Shown here in pieces: positions 29,004 through 37,233 of a stretch of DNA of 64,000 nucleotides. The DNA is from Moorena sp. SIOASIH (GTDB lineage Bacteria > Cyanobacteriota > Cyanobacteriia > Cyanobacteriales > Coleofasciculaceae). The first letter of the stretch is position 1, and each line of letters begins with the position of its first letter. Made by a program: the position numbers and the translations under genes. Location of the stretch: positions 620,001 to 684,000 of the forward strand of contig NZ_JAAHIH010000005.1 of the NCBI RefSeq assembly GCF_010671925.1, in the 5' to 3' direction. The notes beneath the pieces are model-generated. The model was not told the origin of the DNA and made no database searches. It saw only the letters and a program-made list of their open reading frames with translations.

Positions 29004-29213
29004 CTAAGCCACCTCAATATACTCACAGAATGACACTGATTCAGGAGCAGTTAATCCATCTTCTTTTAATCCTTCCAAATGAAAAATCACTGCCTCAGTA
29101 ATTAATTGTTTAACTTCTTCTAATGTTTCTGCCACCGCAACACACCCAGGAAGATCGGGAACATAAGCACCGTAGCTATTTTTTCCTTTTTCAATAACAA
29201 CTGCATAGCGCAT
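29004..29213 (-). CDS. HicB-like antitoxin without a partner
   Basis: 69 residues: RYAVVIEKGKNSYGAYVPDL then PGCVAVAETLEEVKQLITEA, the short HicB/UPF0150 form. No HicA lies directly next to it; a repeat (29259-29297) and an intact hicBA pair are upstream on the same strand. Confidence 0.85.
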   Translation of the reverse strand: MRYAVVIEKGKNSYGAYVPDLPGCVAVAETLEEVKQLITEAVIFHLEGLKEDGLTAPESVSFCEYIEVA

Positions 29214-29258
29214 TAGATTTTGTCCTCTTAACGCGAACGGAGCATTGATTGCCAGTGC

Positions 29259-29297
29259 CTACGTCAAGCCCTAGCCCTTTGGGCTAATGCCACGAGC
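29259..29297. repeat. 39-bp palindromic repeat (GCCCTAGCCC/GGGCTA type)
   Basis: GTGCCTACGTCAAGCCCTAG then CCCTTTGGGCTAATGCCAC. Separates the lone hicB from the complete pair. Confidence 0.75.
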
Positions 29298-29319
29298 TTG
29301 TAGTGGATTGACACAGCCA

Positions 29320-29544
29320 TCACAACAATTCCCTGAATTCCTCACGACTAAGCTGAGTGTCACGCAAGATTTGGGACAATAAACCACGTCCAATGGTTTC
29401 ACCAGAATGTACCGGGATAACTGTTCTACGTCCGTCATCATGAATTAAAATATGGTGACTTCCACGTACCCTCGCCACTGTAAACCCTGCTTTCTCCAGT
29501 GCTGCAATAATTTCCCGTCCAGTTAAACTTGGTAATTGACTCAT
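29320..29544 (-). CDS. hicA: HicA-like toxin
   Basis: 74 residues: SLTGREIIAALEKAGFTVAR, RVRGSHHILIHDDGRRTVIP and GETIGRGLLSQILRDTQLSR. The GSH histidine of the mRNA interferase is present. It overlaps hicB by four bases. Confidence 0.92.
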   Translation of the reverse strand: MSQLPSLTGREIIAALEKAGFTVARVRGSHHILIHDDGRRTVIPVHSGETIGRGLLSQILRDTQLSREEFRELL

Positions 29545-29756
29545 ACTTCCACTGCAACTCGCTGTACACCAACGAAGTCGAGGGAATCTTCTACATTTTC
29601 TTCAAATTCCAAACAAAGGGCGATCGCTTCTCGAATGCGCTCCATCAATTCATCCAAAGATTTGGCTTGGGTATGACACCCTTTAAGAGTAGGAACAGAA
29701 GCTACAAAGTAGCCATCAGCATCCCGCTCGATAATTACATTAAATTCTCGGCTCAT
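29541..29756 (-). CDS. hicB: HicB-like antitoxin
   Basis: 71 residues from ATG 29756 (MSREFNVIIERDADGYFVAS). VPTLKGCHTQAKSLDELMER and IREAIALCLEF complete the HicB fold. Antitoxin first, coupled to hicA by a four-base overlap. Confidence 0.9.
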   Translation of the reverse strand: MSREFNVIIERDADGYFVASVPTLKGCHTQAKSLDELMERIREAIALCLEFEENVEDSLDFVGVQRVAVEV

Positions 29757-30688
29757 TTTTGATTTCAATTTATTGACTAAATAGAGTATTTATTGCTTAC
29801 TAAAATTTACTAAGCACCTAAACAAAATTAATTTCCTACTACCAATCTCTGTACCCCTTACATCGTAAGACTTTGAGTTTTGGAAAATGTGTAATTAATT
29901 TTGTGCACCTGCTTATAAACTAATAGTATAGCATTTACCAAATAGGTGAGGTACTTTTGTTCTGGGTTTTAGTGCCTACGCGAAGCGTAGCCGTTTGGGC
30001 TAATCCCAGGATATTGTACGCTGCGCCCTGGACAGGGTAACGCTGCAAGCGGAAAAGAGTAAAAAATTCCAACTCTTAACCAAACCAGCATGATTAGCAC
30101 CGGTGGGTTGCTTAAAAGCTGGGATTGATGATCGTGATTTGTCTGCCATCATGGAAGTAACTCCTACTTGGTTGGGAGGAAAGCCGCGCTGGTAGTTATT
30201 AACGGTTCTGACCAGCGCGGCTATTAGTATCGATCTTTACCTTCTATAGTATAGATAACTTTTCGAAAAAATGCAATGGCTAAATGAATAATATTTACAT
30301 TTATTTACAAATATTAAAATTAGCTATTTATAGACTCATTTATGTGTAATTTTAAATTAATTTTGATGTTGGGTAAAAGCTACTATATGCTAGACTTTAC
30401 TTGAGTGCTGTAAGATATTGGTTAAGATTTTTTGAGTGCTTTCGCGTAGCGTGACCTACAGTCAATCCCGTAGAAATCAACTTCGCGGTACACCACTTTT
30501 TTAAGGTATACCAATCTGTGTAGGAATTGTGAGAATTTTTGTTTCCTTTTCCCTACTCCCGTCTTGATGCAGTCGCTCATGGGGGAAACCCCCAAAACCT
30601 CTGCATCGCTACTCCCTACTCCCTGTTCCCTGTTCCCTGTTCCCTTTGGTATAGACATTGATGTGACTAATTAAAAACTTGAACAATT
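29757..30688. other. Intergenic stretch with repeats and a possible gene remnant
   Basis: A CCTACGCGAAGCGTAGC repeat near 29972, a conserved-looking frame at about 30102-30196 (VGCLKAGIDDRDLSAIMEVT then PTWLGGKPRW and a stop) that seems the tail of a lost gene, a perfect 12-bp inverted repeat AGCCGCGCTGGT at 30182-30193/30211-30222, and a MITE-like unit at 30506-30653. No complete gene seen. Confidence 0.55.
30506..30653. repeat. MITE-like unit, TATACCAA/TTGGTATA ends
   Basis: Inverted ends TATACCAA and TTGGTATA enclose GTGTAGGAATTGTGAGAATT, CCCTACT/CCCTGTT heptamers and a CTTGATGCAGTCGCTC segment. Same family as 12180-12335 and 35555-35745. Confidence 0.7.
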
Positions 30689-31324
30689 ATGGTTACAACT
30701 CTCCCAGCCAAAGAAATTACTTTACATGAATTAACGGATAAGTTTGGTCTTAAGTTAATTGAAAATGACCATTTTTTTAGAGAATGGCAAGATAATCTCC
30801 CCGAAATTACTGAAGCAGAAAAGCAAAGATTAGATCGGGTTAAGGCGAGCTATTATAATTTAGTGGCCTATCCGCCCCTGTTGGAAAATACTGTAAAAAT
30901 GGTAGTCCTATCTCCCCTGTTGGATTTGGCTGGGTTCTACCTGTCGCCCTTTCGGATCAGATCGGAAAAATCTATCGAAATTTCCCTGGAAGATGAAGGG
31001 GTAATTATTAGGGGACAGATCGATGTATTAGCTGTGTACGACCAATTTTGGGTAGTAGTGATCGAATCGAAACAAGCTGCTTTTTCCCTGGAAGTTGGCA
31101 GAGCCCAATTACTGACGTATATGTTAGCCAATCCTCATCCCCATCGACCGACCTATGGCTTGATTCTCAATGGCAGCAGTTTTCGGTTTTTGAAATTGGT
31201 GAAAGGAGAAACATCACACTATGCTGTATCTAGACTCTTCGATCTGTTCAATCCAGACAATGATTTGTACCAGGTCTTGGGGGTATTAAAACATTTAGGT
31301 GAATTGGCAACTATACCAAAGTAG
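30689..31324 (+). CDS. Restriction-endonuclease-like protein (PD-(D/E)xK)
   Basis: 211 residues. The core GQIDVLAVYDQFWVVVIESK has the D...ExK pattern of the fold, following a helical N-terminus (NLPEITEAEKQRLDRVKASY). It resembles the N-terminal nuclease part of HsdR, but it is a stand-alone protein here, as often in cyanobacteria. No methylase or specificity gene is near, so a role in restriction is not shown. Confidence 0.8.
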   Translation: MVTTLPAKEITLHELTDKFGLKLIENDHFFREWQDNLPEITEAEKQRLDRVKASYYNLVAYPPLLENTVKMVVLSPLLDLAGFYLSPFRIRSEKSIEISLEDEGVIIRGQIDVLAVYDQFWVVVIESKQAAFSLEVGRAQLLTYMLANPHPHRPTYGLILNGSSFRFLKLVKGETSHYAVSRLFDLFNPDNDLYQVLGVLKHLGELATIPK

Positions 31325-31493
31325 GGAGTAGGGAGTAGGGAGTAGGGAATATGGCATCTGTTGGGGCAAGAGGCAATAGGCAAGAGGCAATAGGCAATAG
31401 GCAATAGGCAAGGCAAGAGGCAATAGGCAAGAGGCAATAGGCAAGAGGCAAGAGGCAAGAGGCAAGGCAAGAGGCAAGAGGCAAGAGGCAAAA
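31325..31493. repeat. GGGAGTA and GGCAATA/GGCAAGA heptamer arrays
   Basis: Short run of AGGGAGT units directly after the previous stop codon, then about 17 units of the heptamer GGCAAGA or GGCAATA (31366-31491). Confidence 0.9.
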
Positions 31494-31495
31494 GT

Positions 31496-31600
31496 GCGTT
31501 CGCGTAGCGGCTCTTTCAGAGCATCGCGTTTCGTGCCTGAAAATATTACGCGTTCGCGTAGCGGCTCTTTCAGAGCATCGCGTTTCGTGCCTGAAAATAT
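31496..31600. repeat. Two tandem 54-bp units
   Basis: Units start at 31496 and 31550, each GCGTTCGCGTAGCGGCTCTT then TCAGAGCATCGCGTTTCGTG and CCTGAAAATAT. Confidence 0.9.
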
Positions 31601-31735
31601 GATGCGATCGCATCGAGTGCTCCACAAGATTATGCGATCGCATCGAGTGCTCCACAAGATTATGCGATCGCATCGAGTGCTCGACCAGATTATGCGATCG
31701 CATCGAGTGCTCGACCAGATGATGCGATCGCACTG
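31601..31735. repeat. 30-bp tandem array carrying HIP1 (GCGATCGC) in every unit
   Basis: Five units at exact 30-base spacing (31602, 31632, 31662, 31692, 31722), each ATGCGATCGCATCGAGTGCT plus CCACAAGATT or CGACCAGATT; the last is partial. Units are contiguous without spacers, so it is not a CRISPR array. Confidence 0.92.
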
Positions 31736-31767
31736 GCTTGGCCACAGCAATGCAGTTACTCAGCCTA

Positions 31768-31919
31768 TAAGCGCGTTTGTATTTGAGATGTAAACTTGTA
31801 TGGTCTTTTTTTCTTGGACAATAAAACTTCGGATCTCTTTCCCCTCTAGCATGCATGCCTCTTGCCTCTTGCCTTTTTGAGCAAGAAGTGTGTTTACAAC
31901 CCAGATACAAACGCGCTTA
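31768..31919. mobile_element. 152-bp MITE-like element with about 28-bp terminal inverted repeats
   Basis: Left end TAAGCGCGTTTGTATTTGAG then ATGTAAAC; right end GTTTACAACCCAGATACAAA then CGCGCTTA. The interior encodes nothing and contains GCATGCATGC and GGCAAGA-type heptamers. It ends one base before the stop codon of the LuxR-type gene. A related copy is at 37038-37190. Confidence 0.8.
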
Positions 31920-31920
31920 G

Positions 31921-32409
31921 CTACTTCATTTCTAATTGCTGAATCAAAGGAGCACATTGATAAACCATAGCGGCTCGACTATCGACATCCAGCTTCAGGA
32001 AGATCCGACGTAGATGAGCCGAAACTGTCCATTCACTAATTTCAAGGTGTTTAGCAATTAGCTTATTAGACTGACCTGAAGCAACAAGAGTAACAATTTG
32101 TAACTCTCGTTCTGTTAAGAGACTAGCAAGATGAGATGTGGCGGAAGTAGTATTGTCTTGGAATTCTGTAATTGCATAAACTTTTCCATTTACCTCCAGA
32201 TAACCAACTGCATTCAAAGGACAACTGCTTTCAGGGGGTGAATTAGAGCTAGACCCTAAACTACTTTTAAATTCGTGGTTTGTTTCACAAACTAAAAAAC
32301 AAGAATTATTGATAAACAGCTTACCAATCACTTGATTTCCTAACTCTGATTCTAGATCTTTACTAGCTATATCTTGACGATAAAGAGGAAAATTAAGTTT
32401 CTCTTTCAT
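31921..32409 (-). CDS. LuxR-type HTH transcriptional regulator
   Basis: 162 residues. The C-terminus holds a GerE/LuxR helix-turn-helix: LTERELQIVTLVASGQSNKL, IAKHLEISEWTVSAHLRRIF, LKLDVDSRAAMVYQC. The N-terminal 95 residues (GKLFINNSCFLVCETN) are not a receiver domain and not recognised. It lies on the opposite strand about 2.2 kb before the eCIS genes, so a regulatory link is possible but only inferred. Confidence 0.85.
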   Translation of the reverse strand: MKEKLNFPLYRQDIASKDLESELGNQVIGKLFINNSCFLVCETNHEFKSSLGSSSNSPPESSCPLNAVGYLEVNGKVYAITEFQDNTTSATSHLASLLTERELQIVTLVASGQSNKLIAKHLEISEWTVSAHLRRIFLKLDVDSRAAMVYQCAPLIQQLEMK

Positions 32410-33046
32410 AATAAAAATGTCAAGTACCTATAAACATCCTGTTTGATTGATGAGCGGAACCTGGGGAAAGATAAAAGTAAGCTGATAGCTATCAGCTATC
32501 AGCTATCAGCTATCAGCTATTAGCGAACAGCGATTAGCGCTACGCGCACGCGTGCGCGTTCAGTTTTCAGTTTATGCGCTACGCGCACGCGTGCGCGTTC
32601 AGCTATTAGCGAACAGCGATTTGGGCTACGGCTGACTGCTGACTGCTGACTGCTGAGGGCTGACTGCTGACGCAAAAACTATAGCGCTGTGTGTAGGGAA
32701 TAGGAAATAGGTAACTTTGAATCAGGGAATGATTGAGCTCCCTAAAACTTCGCTGCATAGCTTCGTTCCTTAAATTTGTCAACACCATTACACCGATTGC
32801 TATAACTATTCACAAATGATTTAGGAAGATCCGATCCATGGATGGTCTTACCCCCCTTCCATTTTGTTGAATAGGAATCAAAAAGGAATTAAATTGTTAA
32901 AAAACTTATAATTTCTCTAGGCTTTACAAATGAGTTGTAAAACTAGATGGTTATTTTTTCTAATCAAAAAAACGCTGTATTCCTTACTCCTGTTAGCCGA
33001 TCCGGAGTTTTCTCTTCTCTAAAGGGTTTAGTTCTATGTTTACATC
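32410..33046. other. Repeat-rich intergenic stretch
   Basis: CAGCTAT heptamers at 32481-32523, two copies of GCGCTACGCGCACGCGTGCG plus CGTTCAG (near 32538 and 32574), then GACTGCT units near 32632-32670. Upstream of the LuxR gene an AT-rich stretch may hold its promoter. No gene recognised. Confidence 0.7.
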
Positions 33047-33985
33047 TCACATCGAAAGACTATACCAGAACGCTTTAGTATTTATCCATAGATCCTTCTT
33101 CAACTCTGGGAAATTCCCCAAGTCTTCAGGATCACAGGCAACGTTATCGCTCCAAGACAGCTTAGACATTCTGTCAGATGCTGGCACTGCAGGTGTCACA
33201 AGATGTATAATACACAGATGAAGCCCTTCCCATAAAAGTTTTGCCAGTCCGGTGTAAATCATCAATTGGCGTAAGTAGTCCGATTCCAAAGCCACAATTC
33301 GATCCTGCGGACTGACCAGTTCGCAAGAGATTCCCAAGTTGTCCAAAGCTTTGCAGATATCTGGAGGACGATTATTACTAAAATCTGTAGGATTCTGATA
33401 GCTAAGTATAAAAGCAGAACCTAAACTCGCACTTAGGGCTAAAGTATCCCGAAATGACGCCATTAAGGTATCATTGGTCCCCTGTGACTGGTTAATGCGT
33501 CGATCTAATAAGCGTGCTAAGTATTCCCATCGTGGCAAGAGCTTGATAGTTGTACCTTTTGGCAGTAAAGACTCCCTTAGACTATCGCCCAGCCAGAATA
33601 GATTGAGTCCTAGCAAATCATTCTCGCTTTGTAATCGTTTCCACTCTTGAAGTGCCCAAATTACACTCTCTAAGGTTGCTCTGTCCTGTTCAGATGCCTT
33701 GTCATTGAGAGTGCTTTTGGGAATAAGTAGTTCTGGTTGTTGTAAATAAAACTTAGTATTGTTGAGAATATGCCAAAGCTCTCTTGCTATCCAGAGTTCC
33801 ATTATTTCTCCTAGCTGCTGAGCTATGTGGACTCCATAATAGGAGAGCGCCAAGGCTGGATCCAGTACACAGATCCATTGCTTGGAATCAAGTTGGCTGA
33901 AAAGGGGAGTTATCAGCATTTTAAAGACGTCACTCCCATTAAAATAGCAGTTTTTATCCCAATTCTGTAAATTACGGCTAGCCAT
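33047..33985 (-). CDS. Hypothetical protein next to the eCIS locus
   Basis: 312 residues from ATG 33985, which follows GAGGAG; an upstream in-frame ATG at 34042 lies in repeat-like sequence. Helical, with a conserved look (WICVLDPALALSYYGVHIAQ, LGLNLFWLGDSLRESLLPKG, RWEYLARLLDRRINQSQGTN). The segment SQGTNDTLMASFRDTLALSA resembles an ATPase or DUF without clear motifs. I do not recognise the family. The position upstream of the eCIS genes and divergent from them is suggestive only. Confidence 0.6.
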   Translation of the reverse strand: MASRNLQNWDKNCYFNGSDVFKMLITPLFSQLDSKQWICVLDPALALSYYGVHIAQQLGEIMELWIARELWHILNNTKFYLQQPELLIPKSTLNDKASEQDRATLESVIWALQEWKRLQSENDLLGLNLFWLGDSLRESLLPKGTTIKLLPRWEYLARLLDRRINQSQGTNDTLMASFRDTLALSASLGSAFILSYQNPTDFSNNRPPDICKALDNLGISCELVSPQDRIVALESDYLRQLMIYTGLAKLLWEGLHLCIIHLVTPAVPASDRMSKLSWSDNVACDPEDLGNFPELKKDLWINTKAFWYSLSM

Positions 33986-34058
33986 CAATTTTATCTCCTC
34001 ATTTCCCGATCTCTCCATCTCTCTATTTCCCCATCTACCCATCTACCCATCGTAAGTA

Positions 34059-34381
34059 TTCAGCTATCAGCTATCAGCTATCAGCTATCAGCTATCAGCT
34101 ATCAGCTATCAGCTATCAGCTATCAGCGATTAGCTATCAGCTATCAGCTATCAGCTATCAGCTATCAGCGATTAGCGCTACTTGAGGTGCTATCAGCTAT
34201 CAGCTATCAGCTATCAGCTATCAGCTATCAGCTATCAGCTATCAGCTATCAGCTATCAGCTTTTAAATAAAACAAGTAAGCATTCGTTTAATCTTTGTTA
34301 CGTCAGCTGAATGCTGACGGCTGACGGCTGACGGCTGACGGCTGACGGCTGACGGCTGACGGCTGACGGCTGACGGCTGAA
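34059..34381. repeat. Long heptamer arrays CAGCTAT and GGCTGAC
   Basis: CAGCTAT units fill 34059-34263 with short breaks (GCGATTA, CTACTTGAGGTG), and CGGCTGA units fill 34312-34381. Together about 270 bp of pure 7-bp repeats upstream of the eCIS genes. Confidence 0.95.
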
Positions 34382-34631
34382 TGCTTACTACCCATCTCCC
34401 TATCTCCATAGGAATAGCGTTAATTTATCAATTTTGGATTTCACAAACAAGTCACAAAATTTTGCTAGTCCAAATCGATTAGTTCAAATGAGCTAGTCAA
34501 ACTTGACTAGCTAGAAAACGTGACTTGTACAGGATCTCTGAAAAATTAATAATAATTACGTTGACAAACACGCCCTAGGCTTTGAGAGTCTGGTGCGTGG
34601 CTGCTCAGTAAATCCAACCAGGTCAGTCAGG

Positions 34632-35558
34632 ATGATTAGCGATCTGAGTCAAGTGTTGAGAAGAATTTTGGAACAGACCAGCCTATCGTCGAGGTTTCCA
34701 GAATTAGCGGAGGCTCAAATTTCCTTTGAGCGTCCCTCAGAAACGTTTAGTCCTGGACAGACGACGGTGAATTTATTTCTGTACGATATTCGGGAACACC
34801 TGGAACTACGTAATAATGAACCAACGATCGAGAGGCGCAATGGAGAGGCAATTATTCATAATCCTCCAAAGCGCATAGCCTGTTCTTATTTAGTCACAGC
34901 TTGGCCCATTGGTGCCGAAGAATTACCCCTGCAAGAACACCGATTACTCAGCCAAGTGCTGCAAGTATTCTTAGCCTATCCAACTATTCCAGAAATACCT
35001 TTTTTAGAAAATACCCGACTTGCTGGGCAAGAACCAGCCTTACCAATGGTAACTGCTCAACTAGATGGAGTACAAAGCACTGCTGAGTTTTGGACTGCAT
35101 TGGGGAATCAATTACGTCCTTCGATCACAGTCACAGTAACCATTGCGATCAAGGAACTATTTGAGCCAGAGCCAACCCCCATTGTCATTACTCAAAATTG
35201 GCGATTAGGTCAGCGGATTTCACCATCCTCACTACCACTGGTGCCTAGCACTCAATCAGGATTTTTAGGTCAGAGGATCTTACCATCCTCACCACCACTG
35301 GTGCCAGGCACCGAACAACAATTTTTCCGCATTGGTGGGCAAGTTACCGATGCTGACAATAACCCTGTTGTAGGCGCAACGGTTATTTTGGTTGAGCGTA
35401 ATCTCAGGGCAGCCACTGATAGAGATGGAAACTATAGCATCGGGGCAATTCCTGCTGGTGCTTATACCTTACGGGTGCAGTTAGAGGATGTAGTACAGGA
35501 GGTTACTATCACTATCCCAGTAGACACCAGCACAAGTAATTACAACCTACAACTATAG
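34632..35558 (+). CDS. eCIS tail-terminator/cap protein, DUF4255 (Pvc16-like), with C-terminal carboxypeptidase-regulatory-like domain
   Basis: 308 residues from ATG 34632. Residues 1-190 are DUF4255: MISDLSQVLRRILEQTSLSS, QTTVNLFLYDIREHLELRNN, YLVTAWPIGAEELPLQEHRL, LLSQVLQVFLAYPTIPE. In PVC-type systems this family caps the tail end distal to the baseplate. After a linker with two PSSxPLVP units, the last 80 residues are a beta-sandwich (GGQVTDADNNPVVGATVILV, DRDGNYSIGAIPAGAYTLRV). First gene of the eCIS run. Confidence 0.88.
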   Translation: MISDLSQVLRRILEQTSLSSRFPELAEAQISFERPSETFSPGQTTVNLFLYDIREHLELRNNEPTIERRNGEAIIHNPPKRIACSYLVTAWPIGAEELPLQEHRLLSQVLQVFLAYPTIPEIPFLENTRLAGQEPALPMVTAQLDGVQSTAEFWTALGNQLRPSITVTVTIAIKELFEPEPTPIVITQNWRLGQRISPSSLPLVPSTQSGFLGQRILPSSPPLVPGTEQQFFRIGGQVTDADNNPVVGATVILVERNLRAATDRDGNYSIGAIPAGAYTLRVQLEDVVQEVTITIPVDTSTSNYNLQL

Positions 35559-35745
35559 GGATCCGTGTAGGAATTGTGAGAATTTTTGATGCCATATTCC
35601 CTACTCCCGTCTTGATGCAAAGCGCGAGTGGGGGAAACTCCCAAGACCGGGCTGCATAGCTACTCCCTACTCCCTACTCCCTACTCCCTACTCCCTACTC
35701 CCTACTCCCTACTCCCTGTTCCCTATTCCCTTTCCTATACAACAG
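35555..35745. repeat. MITE-like unit between the cap and sheath genes
   Basis: Left end CTATAGGGATCCGTGTAGGA right at the cap stop codon, right end CCTTTCCTATAC. Contains CTTGATGCAAAGCGCGAGTG and about ten CCCTACT heptamers. Same family as 30506-30653. Confidence 0.75.
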
Positions 35746-35774
35746 TAAATTCTGTTTAATCAAGGAGTTAAATT

Positions 35775-37037
35775 ATGCCACAGTATCTTTCGCCAGGCGT
35801 ATATGTTGAAGAAGTTCCACCCTCATCTCGACCTATTGCTGGAGTGGCTACCAGTATAGCTGGATTTATCGGTATCGTACCCGAAAGTATCCAACTTCCT
35901 GCCGAGCGTGTCGTTGAAACTACTAGTGATGGCACTACCACTGTTACGCTCAAAGTGGAAACAAAGACTCTTCCGGAAGCCGGAACCCCTAAGTTGGTGA
36001 CTAATTGGAGTCAGTTCGTCACTACCTTTGCTGACTTAGTTGGGGACAAGACTCTTGAGGATCTCACAGATGTAAATCCAACTGAGTTTAATGACGATCA
36101 ACTCAACGCCTGGAGTCGTTTTGCTCAAGCAGTCTACGGTTTCTTCAATAATGGTGGCACCAGGTGCTATGTGATCCGGATTAATGCTAATCCCGACTTA
36201 GCTGATGCTCTCAATAGTTTTGCTGCTATTGACGAAATTACTATGGTGGCTATTCCTGGGATTACCAGCCAAGCAGAACAACAAGCTGTTATAGAGCACT
36301 GTGAAAACCTCCAAGACAGATTTGCCATTCTCGATGGGCAACAAAACCCTACCACTCTTGACCGAGACAACATTAAAGGTAGTACCAGAGATAGTAACTA
36401 CGCGGCTCTTTACTTCCCCTGGATTACGGTTTTTGACCCTGCCCAACAAATTCTAGACCCATCAAGCAATGGCAGTATAATCCTGCCTCCCAGTGGACAC
36501 ATGGCTGGGGTTTACGCACGAGTCGATGGAGAAAGGGGTGTGTTTAAAGCCCCAGCTAATGAAGTGATTCGAGGCGCTCTAGATTTGGAATACAACCTCA
36601 CCAGAGCAGACCAAGACGGTTTAAATCCTCTAGGAATTAATATCATTCGCTCTTTTAAAGGCAATATCAAAGTTTGGGGAGCGCGCACCCTGGGAGGGGA
36701 TGACAACGGAGAATATAAGTACATTAGCACCCGTCGTTACTTTAATTTCCTGCGGGAGTCCATTGATGAGGGGACACAGTTTGCTGTCTTTGAACCGAAT
36801 AATCTAGCCCTGTGGCAACGGATTCAACGGACAGTAGGTGACTTCTTGTTAAATGAATGGCGGGATGGAGCTTTGTTTGGAGCAACTCCGGAGCAAGCTT
36901 TCTTTGTCAAGTGCGATGCAGAAACTAATCCCAAAGAGGTAAGGGAAGCAGGACAAGTTGTCACTCTGATTGGGGTAGCTATTGTCAAGCCTGCGGAATT
37001 TGTTATCTTCCGCATTCAACAGATGGCTGGTGAGTAA
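35775..37037 (+). CDS. eCIS contractile tail sheath protein (Pvc2-like)
   Basis: 420 residues, preceded by AAGGAG. Begins PQYLSPGVYVEEVPPSSRPI, the usual sheath N-terminus, with TSIAGFIGIVP following, and ends with the conserved sheath subtilisin-like-fold C-terminus (NIIRSFKGNIKVWGARTL, RRYFNFLRESIDEGTQFAVF, EPNNLALWQRIQRTVGDFLL). It forms the contractile outer cylinder. Only one sheath gene is present, whereas PVC loci often have several. Confidence 0.95.
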   Translation: MPQYLSPGVYVEEVPPSSRPIAGVATSIAGFIGIVPESIQLPAERVVETTSDGTTTVTLKVETKTLPEAGTPKLVTNWSQFVTTFADLVGDKTLEDLTDVNPTEFNDDQLNAWSRFAQAVYGFFNNGGTRCYVIRINANPDLADALNSFAAIDEITMVAIPGITSQAEQQAVIEHCENLQDRFAILDGQQNPTTLDRDNIKGSTRDSNYAALYFPWITVFDPAQQILDPSSNGSIILPPSGHMAGVYARVDGERGVFKAPANEVIRGALDLEYNLTRADQDGLNPLGINIIRSFKGNIKVWGARTLGGDDNGEYKYISTRRYFNFLRESIDEGTQFAVFEPNNLALWQRIQRTVGDFLLNEWRDGALFGATPEQAFFVKCDAETNPKEVREAGQVVTLIGVAIVKPAEFVIFRIQQMAGE

Positions 37038-37190
37038 TAAGCGCATTTATATCTGGGTTGTAAACACGCGAATTGCCGAAAAAGGCAAAAGGCAAAAGGC
37101 AAAAGGCATGCATGCTAGAGGGGAAAGAGATCCGGAGTTTTATTTTAAAATAAAAAAAGATCTCCTAGGTTTACATCTCCTCAACGAAAC
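37038..37190. mobile_element. MITE-like element between sheath and tube genes
   Basis: Left end TAAGCGCATTTATATCTGGG then TTGTAAAC, related to the ends of 31768-31919. The right end is decayed (GTTTACATCTCCTCAACG). The interior has GGCAAAA heptamers and GCATGCATGC. It separates sheath and tube but leaves the tube gene's GGAGAT ribosome site intact. Confidence 0.7.
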
Positions 37191-37233
37191 CCTATAAACT
37201 TTTGAACTAACTAACTGGAAAGGAGATTTAGTC

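Noticed and set aside
30422-30658. 78-codon minus-strand frame before the nuclease-like gene
   Set aside because: Covers a MITE-like repeat with heptamers (GTGNREQGVG) and shows no protein pattern.
31601-31735. CRISPR-like regular 30-bp repeats
   Set aside because: Units are contiguous with no unique spacers, and no cas genes are in the window.
31295-31910. Reading frames of 150-200 codons on the minus strand
   Set aside because: They run through GGCAAGA, HIP1 and 54-bp repeats; the sequences are repeat translations (LLPLASCLLP, MRSHNLVEHS).
34059-34381. Heptamer arrays as CRISPR or as coding sequence
   Set aside because: Pure 7-bp tandem repeats without spacers; frames across them are an effect of the repeat.
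36982-37197. Small plus-strand frame between sheath and tube genes
   Set aside because: It overlaps the sheath 3' end and the MITE-like element and has no family match.
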